From Heterodera schachtii (taxonomy: Eukaryota; Nematoda; Chromadorea; Rhabditida; Heteroderidae): a DNA stretch of 64,000 nucleotides. Made by a program: the position numbers and the translations under genes. Of this stretch, positions 31,749-46,204 are shown one piece after another. The notes beneath the pieces are model-generated. The model saw only the letters and a list, made by a program, of their open reading frames with translations, was not told the DNA's origin and did no database searches. How positions within the stretch are numbered: the stretch's first letter is position 1; each line of letters opens with the position of its first letter. The stretch is from positions 737,935-801,934 of the forward strand of contig SIJG01000056.1 of the NCBI GenBank assembly GCA_023374025.1, in the 5' to 3' direction.

Positions 31749-32506
31749 ATTTGTTAAACTCTTCTGGTTGAGTCCAGCTTTGATCAAATACATTTTTTGG
31801 CATTTCCTATTTTTATGAGAGAATTGTTTTATTTTTCATCGTTTTGGTTAAAATTATTTATTTTCAGAGGGGGTAATTATTGGCACATTTTGCTCAAACA
31901 TTGATGGTTATTTTGGCATGGTTTTGGTGAACATTTTGGCATTTTTTGTTACAAATTTTAACACGTAGATTAAAAAGGATTATTAGTGGCATTTTTTTGC
32001 TCAAATTTAAGTGCTCATTTTGGTATTTTAGTGAATAGCGAATTTTTAAGATTTTGATAAATATTTTGACATTCCCAATTAGTTTGGTGAACATTTTGGC
32101 ATTTTTTACTACAAAATTTACATTTTTATACAGACATACATATCATATCATATCATCTCCAATTCAAATTTTATTTGTCTTTTTTTTAATAAACAAAGAT
32201 AGAAATAAAAATTAAATCACAACATATGCTATTTATGTATATGTTAAATATAATAATAATATAATATATACAGGAAATGCACCTAATATTAAAAAAAAGG
32301 TCGAAAAGACACAAAAAAAACAAACGAAAGGCCAAAAACAATACAATTTGAATAAACAAAACAAATTCCACAATTCGCGAAGGGTCATTTGCTACAGTAA
32401 TAAATACACCTTGTCGTCGTCGTCCAATTTGTGGCACTTTGTTAAGCATTTTTAAATTTGGCGTGTTGCCGTCTGTTTCTTGGCGTGACGTTGCCATCAT
32501 ATTCAT
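31749..32506. other. Convergent 3' flanks of BTB copy 8 and the receptor gene
   Basis: AT-rich with repeated TTTGGCATTTT units and an ATATCATATCATATCATC stretch. The right half (about 32085-32500) is duplicated downstream of BTB copy 4 (16430-16830), which ties the two loci together. I see no coding sequence. Confidence 0.6.
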
Positions 32507-35500
32507 TCATTGGTCACGCACACACAAGTTCAGCGGTTGTTCATCAACAGCAGCAGCAGCAACATCTGCATTCGGTTGTTGGTGTAGCTGCTGATGTTGG
32601 TGGTGTTGCTGTTGTTGTACCACAACGTGCAGAATGGGCGGCCGGGCGAGCAGTTCACGGAGCGACGACAGCGACGACGACGTCGACGAGGACGACACTC
32701 GCTGCTGCTGTTGCTGCTGCGAGTGCAGCGATGACAGTGCCGGCGACTGTTGGTGATGCTGGTGCTGTTGTTGTGCCGTGGTCGCCGTAGATGACACAGT
32801 CGCTGCTTGGCCAACGCATGACGACGACAAGGAGGAGGAGGACGGCACTGACGCCGTGCCGGCGACGGCCATTGCGGCTGCGGCGGCATTTACAATCGCC
32901 GGCGGTCGTTCCAACTCGCGGCGCAAGGTGGGCAGATCTGAACGCGAGCAAAATTTGGTTTATTGCGGCGGCATACTGTATAACACATAAAATTTTACTA
33001 ATTGATAGACGTATGGATACTGTAACATAGTACAGTAAAGTAAATGCTTTCATTTGTACGATAGCCCTACAATTACAGTAAATGCTTTTGAATATTTTTT
33101 ATTTAAGGCATACTGTACCATACAATTTTTTAAACTCTACAGTATTTTGAAAGAAAAAAACAGAAGATTTTATTAAACACAATGCTCAAGAGTCTCGTCT
33201 GCGATACAGTAAGCAAATGTGCTTACCGTCCACCACCATTTGTTGCTGTTGTGGCCTTTGTTGTGTCTGCTGCTGCTGGTGTTGTTGTTGCGTCGTGTTG
33301 AGCGACGATTTCGCCCCCATGGCACTACCGTACACAATGGTCGTCGGCTGCGACGCCGCTACCGTAGTCGCTGCGCTGCCAGCGTCGCCACCAACTGTAA
33401 CAGTCGCCACAGTTCCTGCTACTGTATGCGGTTGTTGTTGTTGTTCCTCTTTCCGTGCCGCGGAGTCGTCCCTTGCGGCTATTCGTCTGCGTTTTGTTGT
33501 CGCACTTTCGTCGCGCGACCCCCGCGGCGTTGCGGTGATTCCGTTAGTGCCGTTGCTAATAGCTACTAAAAAAGTGGTTATTAATATTATTTTGAATATG
33601 TTTTTCATTAATTTTTCTAAGCAAAAAGCTTGTTTATATATATAATTTTTAATTTTGTTTCTTTTTTATAAGATAATTTTAAATTTAGATCAAAATTAAT
33701 GGATAAAAATTAAAAGGTCTTTCTGATAATTGGAGTGTTTTGATTTTAAATAAAATATTTTAAATTTTAAATTAAAATGGAACATTCCTTTTACTTTCAT
33801 TATTACTCAATTAATTATAATTAATATTGATTTATATTTTCAAAAATTTAAAATATAAAAACATTTATTATTATTCAATTTTATTTTTTCTGAAATCATT
33901 TTTAATTTTTCTATTGATAATTAAATTATCATTAATAATTATTAATTTTTAAAATGAAATTGCTCTTTTTTTGCTCGCCTCGTCGTTGTGCCGTGAACAG
34001 TTCGGCCGGCACATTGTAACAATTTGTGTGTGCCAAGCATTGGCGATGTGCCAAGCGCAGTTGGCGCAACGCCTCCAACATGGCGGCCAAATGTTGGCGT
34101 TCCATGGAATCACGGCGAAGCAACGAGGGGCCAAATGGGAGCAGATCAGTGGCCAAGGTGGCGTTGAGCGACTGAACGGCGGGCAAATATTATTACGGTA
34201 TAAATGTCTATTACGGTAAGAATGGCATCATAATGATTACTGTAAGGCACTATATAAAAATCCAAAAACTAACTGAGTTTAAAATGATTTAATTTTCCAA
34301 AACAAATTTTTAAAATTTAAATGTATGAATCAAATTTTTAAAATTTAATTTGCAAATCGATTTTTAAACATTTAAATTTAAAATTAAAAATTTATTTAAG
34401 CATACATACTTAAATAAAAATTAATTTATAAATCAAATTAATAAACTAAAATTTGAGAAACTCATTTCTTTATAGTCCAATTAATACGATTTAAAAAAAA
34501 ATTAATTTCTAATGCAAATTAAATAATAATTAAAATCCAAAAATGCCATGTTCATTTTGCACACCTGCCAAAGTCGTTCGTGAATGCGTCGTGCGATGGC
34601 CAACTGCAGCTGGGCATGGCCCGTGCCGTCGTCGCTCGTCCCGGTCGGCACCGAGGCGCTCATCATCGCACCGGCAGCATGCTCACCGGCACCGTCGGAA
34701 CGGCACAAACACAACGCGGCGATCAGCGATCTGTTAATAAAGGCCATATGATTAGAGTGATTTGTGTAATACAATAGTAAAAGAGAGCCACAGTATGGAA
34801 AAGGCATACGGTAACGGGAGCTTTACACGATTTGAATATACAAAAACTAATTGTAATCGTTTAATCTTATTAATTACGTTTATGTTTTTTCATAGCCTGA
34901 CTATGTAAGTTTCTCTGATCACTCTGATCACTTTAGCTCCGCCCCTTTTCATAATCTTTTGCCCTCTCTTTGCGATTTCCTATATTAGGATATATAAATT
35001 CCATGTTTATTATTATTATTGTTATTGTACGGATAAATTAGGGCCACAAACATTAAAATGGAAATTATACCAAAATCCACAGTAATCTAAGGGACGTTGC
35101 CCAGCTGCTTAGTATAAGGTAAAATCGAAGATACAATTCAAAAAAAAACTCACAGTTGACGATCGGTGGGGCACAGCTCAACAGGCGGTTGGGCTTCACT
35201 GAAATTAAAAATAAAAATAAAATACAGTAATCCAATTTATAGTATACAACACTATCGGATAGGAACATACACACCGTAACCCGTGACATTGTACCCCAAT
35301 TGGCTTACCGTATTCGGTGCACAAATTCGATGATACGTTCCACGAGGGGCCCATTTTGGGGCGAGGAGGACGGCACCAGCAAAAAGTTGGGCAGCGATGC
35401 CAACCCGACCAGAACACTGTTTGTCGACATTTTGTCCATTTGGGTTGTCGATATTTTGTCATCCGTCGCTGCGGCGGAAGAAACAAAACGACGCCGGAGG

Positions 35501-38500
35501 GTACAAAGGCGAAGCAAAAGGACGGGAAAATGGGCATCCTGAAGAGGGGGAAAAGGTTGGCATTTTGTAATGAAAATTAAAAATGGGAGGGAGGGGACAG
35601 AGGGGTAGTGAAAAATTGGAAATTTCCGAAAAATTTAGAGGGGTGGAGAAAAATTAAATTTAGAGGTAGGGAAGGATTTTAAAATTCCGAAAATTATGGG
35701 AAAAGAAAATTTCAAAAATTTTAGAGGAATGAAAAACGTTAAGAAATTTTGAAAGATTTTGGAGGGTGGAAAAAAACTCGAAATTTCTGAGATTTTAAGC
35801 GCAGGAAGGAAATGAAAATTTCGAAAATTACGAAAGGTAGGAAAAAACTGGAAAAACTTTCGAAAACAGACGGGGTAGTCGATGCATTCGTAATTTCCGG
35901 CTTTTTCAATTCCCCCGCCCCCATAAAATTTCGAAAAATTTCCTATTTAGGAAATTTTCAAGAATTCTGAAAGGGGCGGAAAACAAATAGAAGTTTCTGT
36001 TGGGTACGAACGAGGCAGTAGAGAAAAAATTATTTTTAAAATTTTACGCGAATTAAGCGCACGCGCTCCTCGCGCCGGAGCAGGCGAAAGCCGCGGATGC
36101 GCGACGCAAAACGGCACACCCATTGGACCATTTGCATGTACCGGCGCGCGTCCAACAAATGGCGCGTGGCGGCGGCATCGGCGCCGGAGGGCTCCGAATT
36201 TTCAAGAAAATCCATCCGGCCACCCATTTCAGTGCCCAACTGAATGGAAGGGATGAGAGTTAAAAATTGTTACTTTTTTGCAGTTTTTAATTAAAATTTT
36301 TTATTTTTTATAAGATTTAAAATAAAATTTTTTTTGGGTATTTTATATGAAAATATAATTTGAATAATTTTTGTCTTAACTAGAGCTCGTACTTAATACA
36401 AGAAATGGATCGATCCAAATAGGAAAAAATGTATGTCCAATCTTTTTTCAAAATACCAAGCTCTAGTCTTAATAAATTTAATGGAATATTTAAAAATGGA
36501 TAAATCACTTCGGCAAAAGCGCGCTCCAATTGGTCAACCATGGCTTTCTGAAAATAATTAAAATAAAATATGAAAAATTTAACTTTTCAAACCCCAATAA
36601 AAATAGGCATTCTAAGCTAACTCAAGAGTGTATCAGGCAAATAGTCCCAATTATGAGTCCTTGCACTTGAGACAAGAACTCATCCTCCTTTGACGGAGGT
36701 CACATAATGCCGTAATTTTCAGCGCGAATTTTTGAGAGAGAAAAGCGGCATCAATTAGGGCTTGTCAAGTCCAGAAACGGTAATCCGCAAAAAAACAACT
36801 AAACAGAGACATTGTTTCACCACTATCCCTCCCCAACTTGTTCCCGAATTGTGCCTAAACTGGAAATTCCCGAGATTCGGGAACTGAAATTTGCCGCCGC
36901 TGCCGAGGCCACGAAATTGAAAAATCGGAAATTCGAGACTTTTCCCCGTTCGAAACCCGAAAGCGACACTCTCAAGCAGTTCTCTGTTCTGTTCATCTTC
37001 TGCTCTCGCCTCTGTCCCTCACCTCGTCCTCCAACTCGGCACTGAGCTGCTCCATGGCGGACCGTGCCGAATCGCGGCGCATTTCTTCGCGCATTTTCTC
37101 CTTCTCCCGTTTCGGCACACGCCCATAACGTACGCCTTGGAAATTTCATATTTTATTTTTTGGAATTACAGAAAATTTTTACAGTAACCCAAAAATTGTT
37201 GGCACTGGTCTGACAATATTAACTCGAATCAAAAAAAGGAATTCGGTTAGAATTGAAAAATCATTCGAAAATTTTGCATTTAATTTAAGTTTTTATTTTT
37301 TATTCTCGAGATTCTTTTTTTTTGGGAAATGTCGAGAATTCTTGTCAGTTTATGCAAAGTTGCGCTTTTATTCCCGACCAAAATTAACCGTTTTTTAATT
37401 TCAGTTTTTTTCAACCCATAATTGAAATAATTTTTCCATTTTTTTCGAATAATCGACAATTTTTGACCCAATTTACGACATTTGCCATTTTTCATGTTTT
37501 TTTCTTTGCCCAATTTTATTTCGGTCCCTCAAAATTTGTCCTCGTCCCCCCCCCCCCCAATTATCGTTTTTTTCTCGCGCGGCCCATCCGCCGCCGATCT
37601 TTCACCCAGCGCCCAAATGGCCTCGAATTTTGATGAGAGGGAGGCGAAGGGGGGGGGGGGAATTGAGGACGAGGACAAAAGAAGGACAAAAATAACAAAA
37701 AATAGGGGAGGGGAAATAATGTAAAGGAAGGCATAAAAAGGACGAGAAAATAGTGGTAGACAAGAGTGATCAGACAGATGAGAAAGAGCGCATGAAACAC
37801 AGGCACAAAGAGAAAGTAGAGTGATCAGAGCAAAAACAAGCAACGATCAGACAGCGAAACAGCGGCGAAATAGTTTTGTATTATGTTGGAGAATTAGAGG
37901 GTGGAAGACAGTGGAGAAATAGTGTGTGCAACAAGGAGAGAGGCAGACAAAAATGGGGCAAATAGTGAGTGTGTAGAAATAAACAGCAGCAGACGGAAAT
38001 TGGGGCAAGAGTGACCTGGGAAAATAGTACAGTAACCAGCAGACAGAGGCGAGTAGAGACAGAAAAATAGTGCATCAGGTAGAGAGAAGAGAGGGGAGAT
38101 GTGAAATAGTGCAGGACAAGAGAAAATCAACTGCGAAATAGTGCAGAAGGTGGAGAGAAGAGAGAGGAGATGAGACGGAAGAAATAATGCAGGATGAGAG
38201 AAAAACAGCGACGAAATAGTGCAGACCGTGGTGGCCTTGGCCGACCCCTGGGGCAATGAAAAGAAAAAGTTGAACAAATGTGAAAAGCGATTTTGGATTC
38301 GACAGGGGCACCACAGCCCTTTTTTGATGGGTTTTGAGGTTGGCGTGGCGGGAAGGAAAGGTCACGTGAAAATTGAATGGCGCGACGGGACAAAATTTGG
38401 GGGGGGGGGGCGCACCTTTTGAGGCCATCCGGAAAATTTGGCGGAAATTGGGGGAGGGGTACGGTAGAGAGGGGATTTAAAATTGGAATTGGTTTTTGAA

Positions 38501-41500
38501 AATGAGGGCAAACATCGGCCAAACATTATTGGGACGATTAGTGAGGAGAATGGGGAATTTGTTTGCATACTGTATGAATATGACCGAAAGCGATGGAGCA
38601 AATTAATAATTTGGTGATATACGGTATAGGGAGTGAATACTGTAAGATAATGATCGTACGGTAGAGGAAGATTTTTGTGATAAAAGTGAAGCACAATCGG
38701 CAAAATCATTATGAGTGATAATGTGAGAAGCAGCAACATGAATAAGTGCTAATTATACTGTAGAAAAAGGAAGGATACAGTTACGTAAATAGAAACTTCA
38801 ATTGACCGTAATGGATATGCATATAATAATGTGCGAGGGGTACTGTACATACCGACAGGAAAAATGATAAGAGGTACTGTGGAAAACCCAAAAATTTGTG
38901 GGAGTACAGTCTTTGAAGGGAATTACGGTGGGGGACAAAAATTGTCGAAAAATTATATCATCCAAAATATTTTTCTGAATTTTTCAATTTTCCATCCACT
39001 CACTGTCTTTGGACATGCCGGCCTCGATGCACTTGCGCCACCGGCATTCCTGGCATCGGTTGCGGCTGGCACGAACAATCTGGCACTTCTGACTTTGGGT
39101 GCAGGGCCGGTAGTCAATTTTGTTTTGTAGCGAACGCCGGAAAAAGCCCTGCGGCAAAATTTTGGTTTTTATTTTGAAAATTTTCATTTTTTAAGCTCAG
39201 TAATTTTTTGAATTCTTATCAAAAAAATTCGCATTTCATCTCCTTTTTGTCACAAAAGTTTTTCCATAGCGAAATTTTGAATGTTTTATTTTTAAATAAA
39301 TTAATTCAATTTTCTTAAAAAAAATATTTCGACCAATTTTTTGAAATAATTTTCAATTTTCTAAATATGTATGTATCCAAATTAAATTTTTCCTTTGATT
39401 TTTCTTTAAATTTCATACAATTTTCAACATTTACCCCCCTCTCCCCTCACAATTTCTTATATATACAAATTTTGACCCAAATTTCGCATTATTTTCCCCT
39501 GAGGGTTCGTCCAGTCAGGTCAATCCCCCCCAATAATTCTCATTTATGAAAGTAAAATTTTGGCGGGGAGGGCACCGGTGGTGGGAAATGTGTGCTCCAT
39601 ATCTCTCCACTCTTCTCAGATTCAGTTCAGCAGTATGTGTATCGGCGGCAGAAAATGACCCCAATTTTATGGGGGCGAATAAATGACCCAAAAATTGGGG
39701 GCAAAACGCCCGCGGGGGGAACGGAACGGACGACGGCGACGCCTGCGGGGATGACCCGCCGGACGGACGGACCCTCCGGGGGCAAATGAATGACCCCCCG
39801 AAATTATTGAACGAACGAACACAAAGGCACCCCCACGGGCATGGATGGCATTCATTCATCATTGATTTTGATCGACGCCCACGGCATTTTTAGTAAATTT
39901 AATGACCCATTTACGGAATTTAATTTTTAAAAATATGTTTAAAATTTGAGGAATTTATTAAAAATGTACTTTTTTGAAATTCCAAAATTCCAAAAATTTT
40001 AAACATTTAAATGCGGAAGGAATTTAAGTTAAATGGCCCGTGATAATTGGTTGTGAATTTTTCCAGGCACAAAAATTCCAAAAATTTACTTTGACCGAAA
40101 GCTTAAAATTCAAATGCCTCAAAAGAGTTGAAAATCGAAAAATATTAACTTCCTTGAGATTTTAAAATTTAATTGCTTGTGACTCTCCAACTGTAAAAAA
40201 AACTGCAAAATTTCATAAAATTCCTCGGAAGTTTATAAAAAACAAATCTCTAAGGGTGAAAATTCTTAATTGAAATTCGGAGAATTCGAAACCAAATCCC
40301 GAAAATTCGACTTTGAAAACTCACTTTACATCCTTCGCAAGAGAAAATGCCGTAGTGAAAGCCGCTGGCTTTGTCCGAGCACACTTTGCACAACAGCACC
40401 TCCTCATTGTTGTTGGCTGAGCTGCTGGTGCGCGGAATTGAAGTGCCATCTGACGACGAGGGACCTGCAGAAATTTTTGGCATTTTTTGAGTTAAAAATA
40501 AGCAAATTCTCTAAAAAATCTAATTTTTAAGCTAAGAAAATGCGTCATTAACACTAACTGAATAGAATACTGTAGCTTTTGTATTCTGTAGCCTTTTAAG
40601 GGCGTGAAATTGTATTGAAAGCTAACCAGAAGTGATTTATTCAGTTTTTGAACAATTTAAAAACAATGAAATCGGAAAATTACAAAGGTGACGTAGCAAG
40701 ACCCGTGAGATTACGGTAAATACCGTTTCCTATAGCAGTTTCATATTACAAAATATCGTTTTTATTCAAACAAATACAGTAATGGCGGCATTCTCTATTC
40801 ATAATTTCATTACTCTTTCATAATGAACAGATGAATCCATATACAATAATTGGCATATTCCAAGCGATTCATTCATTTCCGAAATTTAAACTCGCGCGCA
40901 ACATTATTTGGCATTTTTTAAATTTTTGAACCGAATTTTATTGAATCCATTTGTCTCTTAATTCCATATTAATTTTGCACCTTCTCTGATCATTTGCATA
41001 TTACATAATGCTTCTTTGCTTCTTCAGCATTCATTATTTTTCTCGTAAATTTTAAAATGGTACTTTGTTTGGCATTATGTCTTTTATTCATCCCATTTTT
41101 TTCATTTTCTAATTGTTTTCAATTATCCCTCGTTTTGTTGTTTAATTTGTCAAATGCCCTCCTCTCCCCTCCTCCGCTGCTTTTTGCCCATTTTTGGCTT
41201 TTTCAGGGTCATCCCCCGAGGGGTCAGGGCCATCAATCGCCCGACGCATTCACAACACACAAATAAATGTGTGGACGATGACGACGGAAAACGACGACAT
41301 TTATGGGTCAAGTGGACGGGGCAAATAAATAAACGGCGCGACTATTTTTGTTTTGGATAATATCGCCCAAAAAATGGGTCATCGAAAATTGTCAAGGCCC
41401 CTTTTTTGGGTTTACAAATTTTTTTTACCGTATCCTACCGTATGGAGAAGGGAAAAATGGAGATGGTGAAAAGCACAAAAGTGCCGGGCTGAATTGGGCA

Positions 41501-44500
41501 CAAAGAATGGCTGAAAAATGCCGAAATTCGAAATCCCTGGGCCTAGGGCCAGGAAAGCCAAAATGCCGAGAAATCATGGGGCTATAGAGGCAGGATATTA
41601 GTCGAACAAATGCCAAAATCCCCTCGGGGGATAGCAATTAGCAGGAGGGATTAACACAATCAGGTTTTTGTTAATTGGTTAGCTGAAAAATCCCGCAATT
41701 AATTCCATTTTTCCCCATTGCCCCCGGCACCATTAAAAATCAAATGTCCCGACCCAATCAGCACCCTAATGAGCTACTACTAATTATCATGATGATGAAT
41801 GCTTTCAGTGCCCAAATCCGGCTTAATACCCCGTTCCCTTCCCTTCTCCACATGCAAATGCTTTACATTGAACATAAAACGGAGAAGAAGCAGAACACCC
41901 CGTTCCCCCGATTCATCAAAAATCACCAAATTTGCCCCCGCTAACCCCACCAAAATTGCCCCCTTAAGCTACAAGCACAGATAATAAATTAATTAATTGT
42001 TTTGCCGCCCGCCGTCGTTCAATTAGCACATGCCCCGCGGGCACAGGGGCGCCGCTGCTTTCATCGGCCGCGCGCGCGCGCTGTGCGCCAACATTTCGCG
42101 CACATTGGAGCTTAAAAGAAGAAACCGGCTTTTCCTCCCATTTGTTGTTGTTTGTTTTTGTTTGTTGTTTGGCGTTGTGTGTACGTACCAACGACGTGTG
42201 ACGGACGCAAAAGAACGACGACGACGGCTTCTTCCAGGGGCCCACAAAATGGGAAAAATCCACTCACTTTCGCCCACTTTCTCCCCCCTGGGGGGGGAGG
42301 CTTTTCCTAATAAGCCAACATTTCCCCGCTCCCCACCCGGCTTCATCTGTCACTCTCTTTGTCTGAGCACCCCGGGGGCATCATCATCATATTTGTCGAT
42401 GAATACGATAGATGGAAAATGATGATGATGATGATGGGGGTGATTATGTTGCGCGAGCAGTCAGGAAGCAAGCATTTTTCGGGGGCATGGGAGAAGAAGC
42501 ATCTCTCTCTCTCTCTCTCTCATCTTCAGCAAATAGAATGGGGAAGAAGCATTCATTCATTCATTGCAAATGCGTTTTCTTCGCGTCCCCATTGAATGGA
42601 GAAAAAGGAGGGGCAGGGACGCCCTCGAGGCAATTTTTGAGGGGGGAGGGGGGGTAATTATGCACAATTAACGGAATTTGATGGTGTAGAGCGAAGAACA
42701 AAAGTTGGTGCAGCAAACAAGCGGAATGTCAATAAACATTGATCAAACAGTGTGCCAACAGCAATTGGGCACAATTGTTATATTCTTCGGTGGATTAATT
42801 ATATGATCCGGTGGATTAATTACAGCGCTTTGGCTTAATTAGTTTGAGGGGGGCGCTATTTGGGCAAATGCAATTCGAACGGATTTCCAAGCAATTATTA
42901 ACCAATTTAGGAGGCTTCAAATTAATGAATCTGGCAATTTTAAGGCTTCGGCATGGGCAATTTCTATTTATCCGTTAATTAGACACTAATTAGGAGGGTT
43001 CTGCTGGGGAAATTGAGGAATCGCCCTCGCCCTGTTTTTGGCAATTCTCACCTTCCTGGAAGTGGCCGTCATCCGTCGCATCGGTGCCGTCGGTGTCCAT
43101 TTGTTCCACGAGACGTGCCAACGCGTGGCCAATGAGCTCATCAGCTGTTGTTGATGGGGTTGGCACAAATTGTGTTTGTTGTGCTGAAAAATTGGAAAAT
43201 TTCGCATCGTTCCGATTACTGTAAATCTCTGATTATTAATATGGGATTTGCGGGATTTTGTGGGATTAGTCCCTGCGGGATCCCATCTGCTAAATTTTGA
43301 GTTCCAATCCCGCAGCGGGATCCGAAAAGTTGATTTTTTGAATTACAAAATGTTAGGTAGGCCTGTCTAATAATTTTTATAAAATTTCAAAGGCTTGCCA
43401 ATCAATGCCATGGCATTTTACCCACCCTCACATTCGTCGGCTGTGGCATTTTCGGAGGATGATTTTTTGATCAATTCCGTCTTAATTTGTTGTTGGGGTG
43501 GAGCAGATGATGATGGAGGGGCGGAAGAAGAAGATGATGAGGACGAGGACAAATTGGAAAGGCTTCCAAAATTCAGGGGCACCTGAAAATTTGAAAATTT
43601 ATAAAATTAAACTAATAAAATTTGTCTTTCGAAAATTTTAAATACTTTAAATTAATTTTAAAAAATAAAATTCAAATTTAAATGCAATAATTAATTTATG
43701 TAAAATTTAAAAAATAATGCAGAAAATAAATTTTAATTCTAAAATCGTATTTAATTTTGTAAAATTTTAATTTAAAAATAATATCCAAAAATTAAATTCA
43801 AAATGCAATTTAATTTTTGTGTAAATTTTTAAATTAAAAGTTTTAAATAACCGAAACCATTTGTTACCTGCTGTTGCTGGGCCAACACCACCGTGCCGTT
43901 GTTGTTGTTGTTGTTGTCACCATAATGTTGTTGTTGTTGCTGTTGTGCCGTCGGTGCCGGCGGTGGCACAAATTTTGCCGTCGTCGCCTCCGGCACACCG
44001 CCCCGGAGGCGTTCCATCATTTGCTGGAAAGCGGCTGCCACAACCAGCTGATCAACCAATTGATGCTGCTGCTGGTGATGGTGATGATGGTGATTTGGTG
44101 TTGTGATCAACGCTTCCGGCACTGTTCCTCCAAGAGGAAGGCCCTGGAAAATCCAATTTTGGCATTTTAATGGGTGAAAAATGGCATATTTTGAAATTTA
44201 AAAGCGATTTAATGGCTATTTATGGATGTTAAATCGTTTATTTAATTATATATGCTTTTCACTTGTGCCGGATCGAAAAGCCGAATGGTGCCGGCGGTGC
44301 CAACTGGGGACTGAATGATTTGGCGCACAATTGCCGACGGCGGAGGCGTCTGCTGGTGGAGGTGCGCAAGAAGAACTAAAAAAAAATTTTTTTTGAGAAT
44401 TTTCAATTGAAAAAGAGGGTTAGGATTTAAAAAAAAAATATTTTCAACCATTAATCAGTAAAAATAAATAAATTTGGATCATTTTGATCAGTGATCAGCC

Positions 44501-45504
44501 AACACTAAATTTTGAATGGTGGTAAACAATTGACAAATGAAATTGGGTTGTGATTTGAATGTGCGCATGAACTAATTTAATTTAATTGTATTAATTAGAG
44601 TGAATTCAATTGTGATGAGATTTTATCTGTGCTGGCTGAAAACATCTCTTAAAGTTTTTTAAGGTTGGGGGGAGACTCAAATATTTTGGGAATGATTGAT
44701 CACTCCTTTTTTTGGCTGATCAGTATCATAATCATCATTAGTTTTGCAATTGGTGACCCAAAAAATAAATAATTTTTGACACTCGTGACAAGAAGAAAAA
44801 AGAAAAAGAAGGTCTGCTGCTTTCTGCCTGACTGTTGGTTGGCCCTGGTCCAAAAACAGAATCGTTTCTCGATTTTATCGAGTCGAGACCAAGGCCCAAA
44901 AGCGTAAATTTATATAAATTGATCCAAAAATTTTAAAATTATTGTCCAATTTTCTCGGGGATTCGATTCGATTTGGAACGGAACAACTTCTGTCCAAAAA
45001 GATGATCAAATTTAAATTTAAATTTTTGTTCATGATCGACAGGGTCTTGCTAAAATGGATCAGATGCAATGGTTTTGTTGGATTATTTACTCTGATCACT
45101 CTGCAAATTCCAATCTCCATCAGTTTTCACCAATCCTACAACTGATCAGTGATTACTGATCAGAGAGAGAGAGAGGAGAGACTCCATCAACTTGATCAAT
45201 CTCACACTGATCAGTAATTAATGATCAGAGAGAAAGAAGAAAATTCCAATAGTGCCCTGCTGACATACTATACTTACTGCTGATCAGATAATCAGGAAAA
45301 CTCACCCGACGAGTCGGCAACATTTGCCGCCACTTCGCCTGTGCCATTGTTGTTGGTGGTGCCGTTGTTAGTGCCATTATTGTGTTCTGTTGTGCCGTTG
45401 TTGCTGCGCAACATTGTCGCAAGTGCAGCAGCCCGTTGCGGAGGCCATAAGGCGGCAGCCAACAAAAGTTGTTGTTGCTGCTGTTGTTGCTGATGAAAAT
45501 CCAT
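32507..45504 (-). CDS. Nuclear hormone receptor, Rev-erb/E75 (NR1D/E) type, about 969 aa
   Basis: Sixteen minus-strand exons: 45504-45306, 44375-44263, 44143-43868, 43582-43426, 43183-43052, 40464-40325, 39148-39004, 37135-37023, 36547-36509, 36239-36048, 35538-35309, 35198-35154, 34730-34565, 34171-33979, 33565-33227 and 32937-32507. The start is MDFHQQQQ. The first zinc finger [19 protein letters not shown] ends at an exon junction, the second begins [16 protein letters not shown] and ends [14 protein letters not shown], then [11 protein letters not shown]. This extension and second finger are typical of Rev-erb, E75 and nematode NHR-85. The ligand-binding region includes [27 protein letters not shown] and [15 protein letters not shown] helices. 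A Gln-rich tail ends PLNLCVRDQ. It acts as a DNA-binding transcription factor, probably a repressor by family. Less certain: exon 4 end (43426 or 43432) and the exon 14 donor (a GC donor). Confidence 0.85.
38450..38930. repeat. Cluster of TACNGTA palindromes in receptor intron 7
   Basis: TACGGTA, TACTGTA and close variants recur at about 38459, 38568, 38617, 38637, 38656, 38755 and 38839 and in partial form after that. The same motif is scattered in other introns of this gene (33000-33120, 34190-34240) and near 57330-57520. It may be a short interspersed motif or a binding site; the function is unknown. Confidence 0.4.
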
Positions 45505-46204
45505 GGCGCAAAAATTGCTGGAAAATAATTTTTGGAAATTATAATTAAATAAAAATTGAAAATCGCATGGAATAATGCATTAAAATATGAAGATTAGAAA
45601 CTTTTACAATTGATTTAATTTTATGACAGCGAAAAAAAGTGAAATTTTTATTGGAATTTTGAGAAAATAAACATTCACCATTTTTCTAGGGGGGGGGGGG
45701 GCTTATGCCAGCAAATTTTTTGTAAAATTATTTCTATCAATCCACACGAACAGAGATTTTCATGGGATTTCAAAAAAAAAAAAAATTCTCAAAAATATTT
45801 GGAGTAAAAGTTTTCAAGAAATTCCTTAAATTTATTTGCATCAGTTTTATTCTTTTCGCCGATCATTTCTACTGTTTCAGGGAAAGTACCATAAGCGGAA
45901 AAATATAGAAAAAATGGGAAAAAAGCTAAATATTTTTTTAACGAAATGGGTCATAAGATTTTTCAAAAAAAAAACCCCCCAAAAATTCCCAAAGGTAAAG
46001 GTTCAGAAATGTAAAAAAAATATTTCCCCATCGGTTCCGTAAGTGAAACGCGCCACAAAAATTTGGGGGGGGCGGGAGGGGGGCACGAAGTATGAGCAGT
46101 AGCAGCAGGACAAGCTGAGCTGAGCTGAGAGGTGGTGGTTCCGGCTGCACGACCCAGCCCAATTTCAGCAGCAACAGCGACGACGACGCCAGCGACGAAA
46201 ATTC

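Noticed and set aside
32458..33645. Plus-strand open frames opposite the receptor tail (up to 142 codons)
   Set aside because: They are mirror translations of Gln/Ser/Ala-rich receptor exons 15 and 16 whose splice sites and frame are on the minus strand.
37482..38522. Open frames over receptor introns, including Ser/Phe/Leu-rich minus-strand frames
   Set aside because: They overlap purine-rich intronic sequence with no conserved residues and would interrupt the receptor gene.
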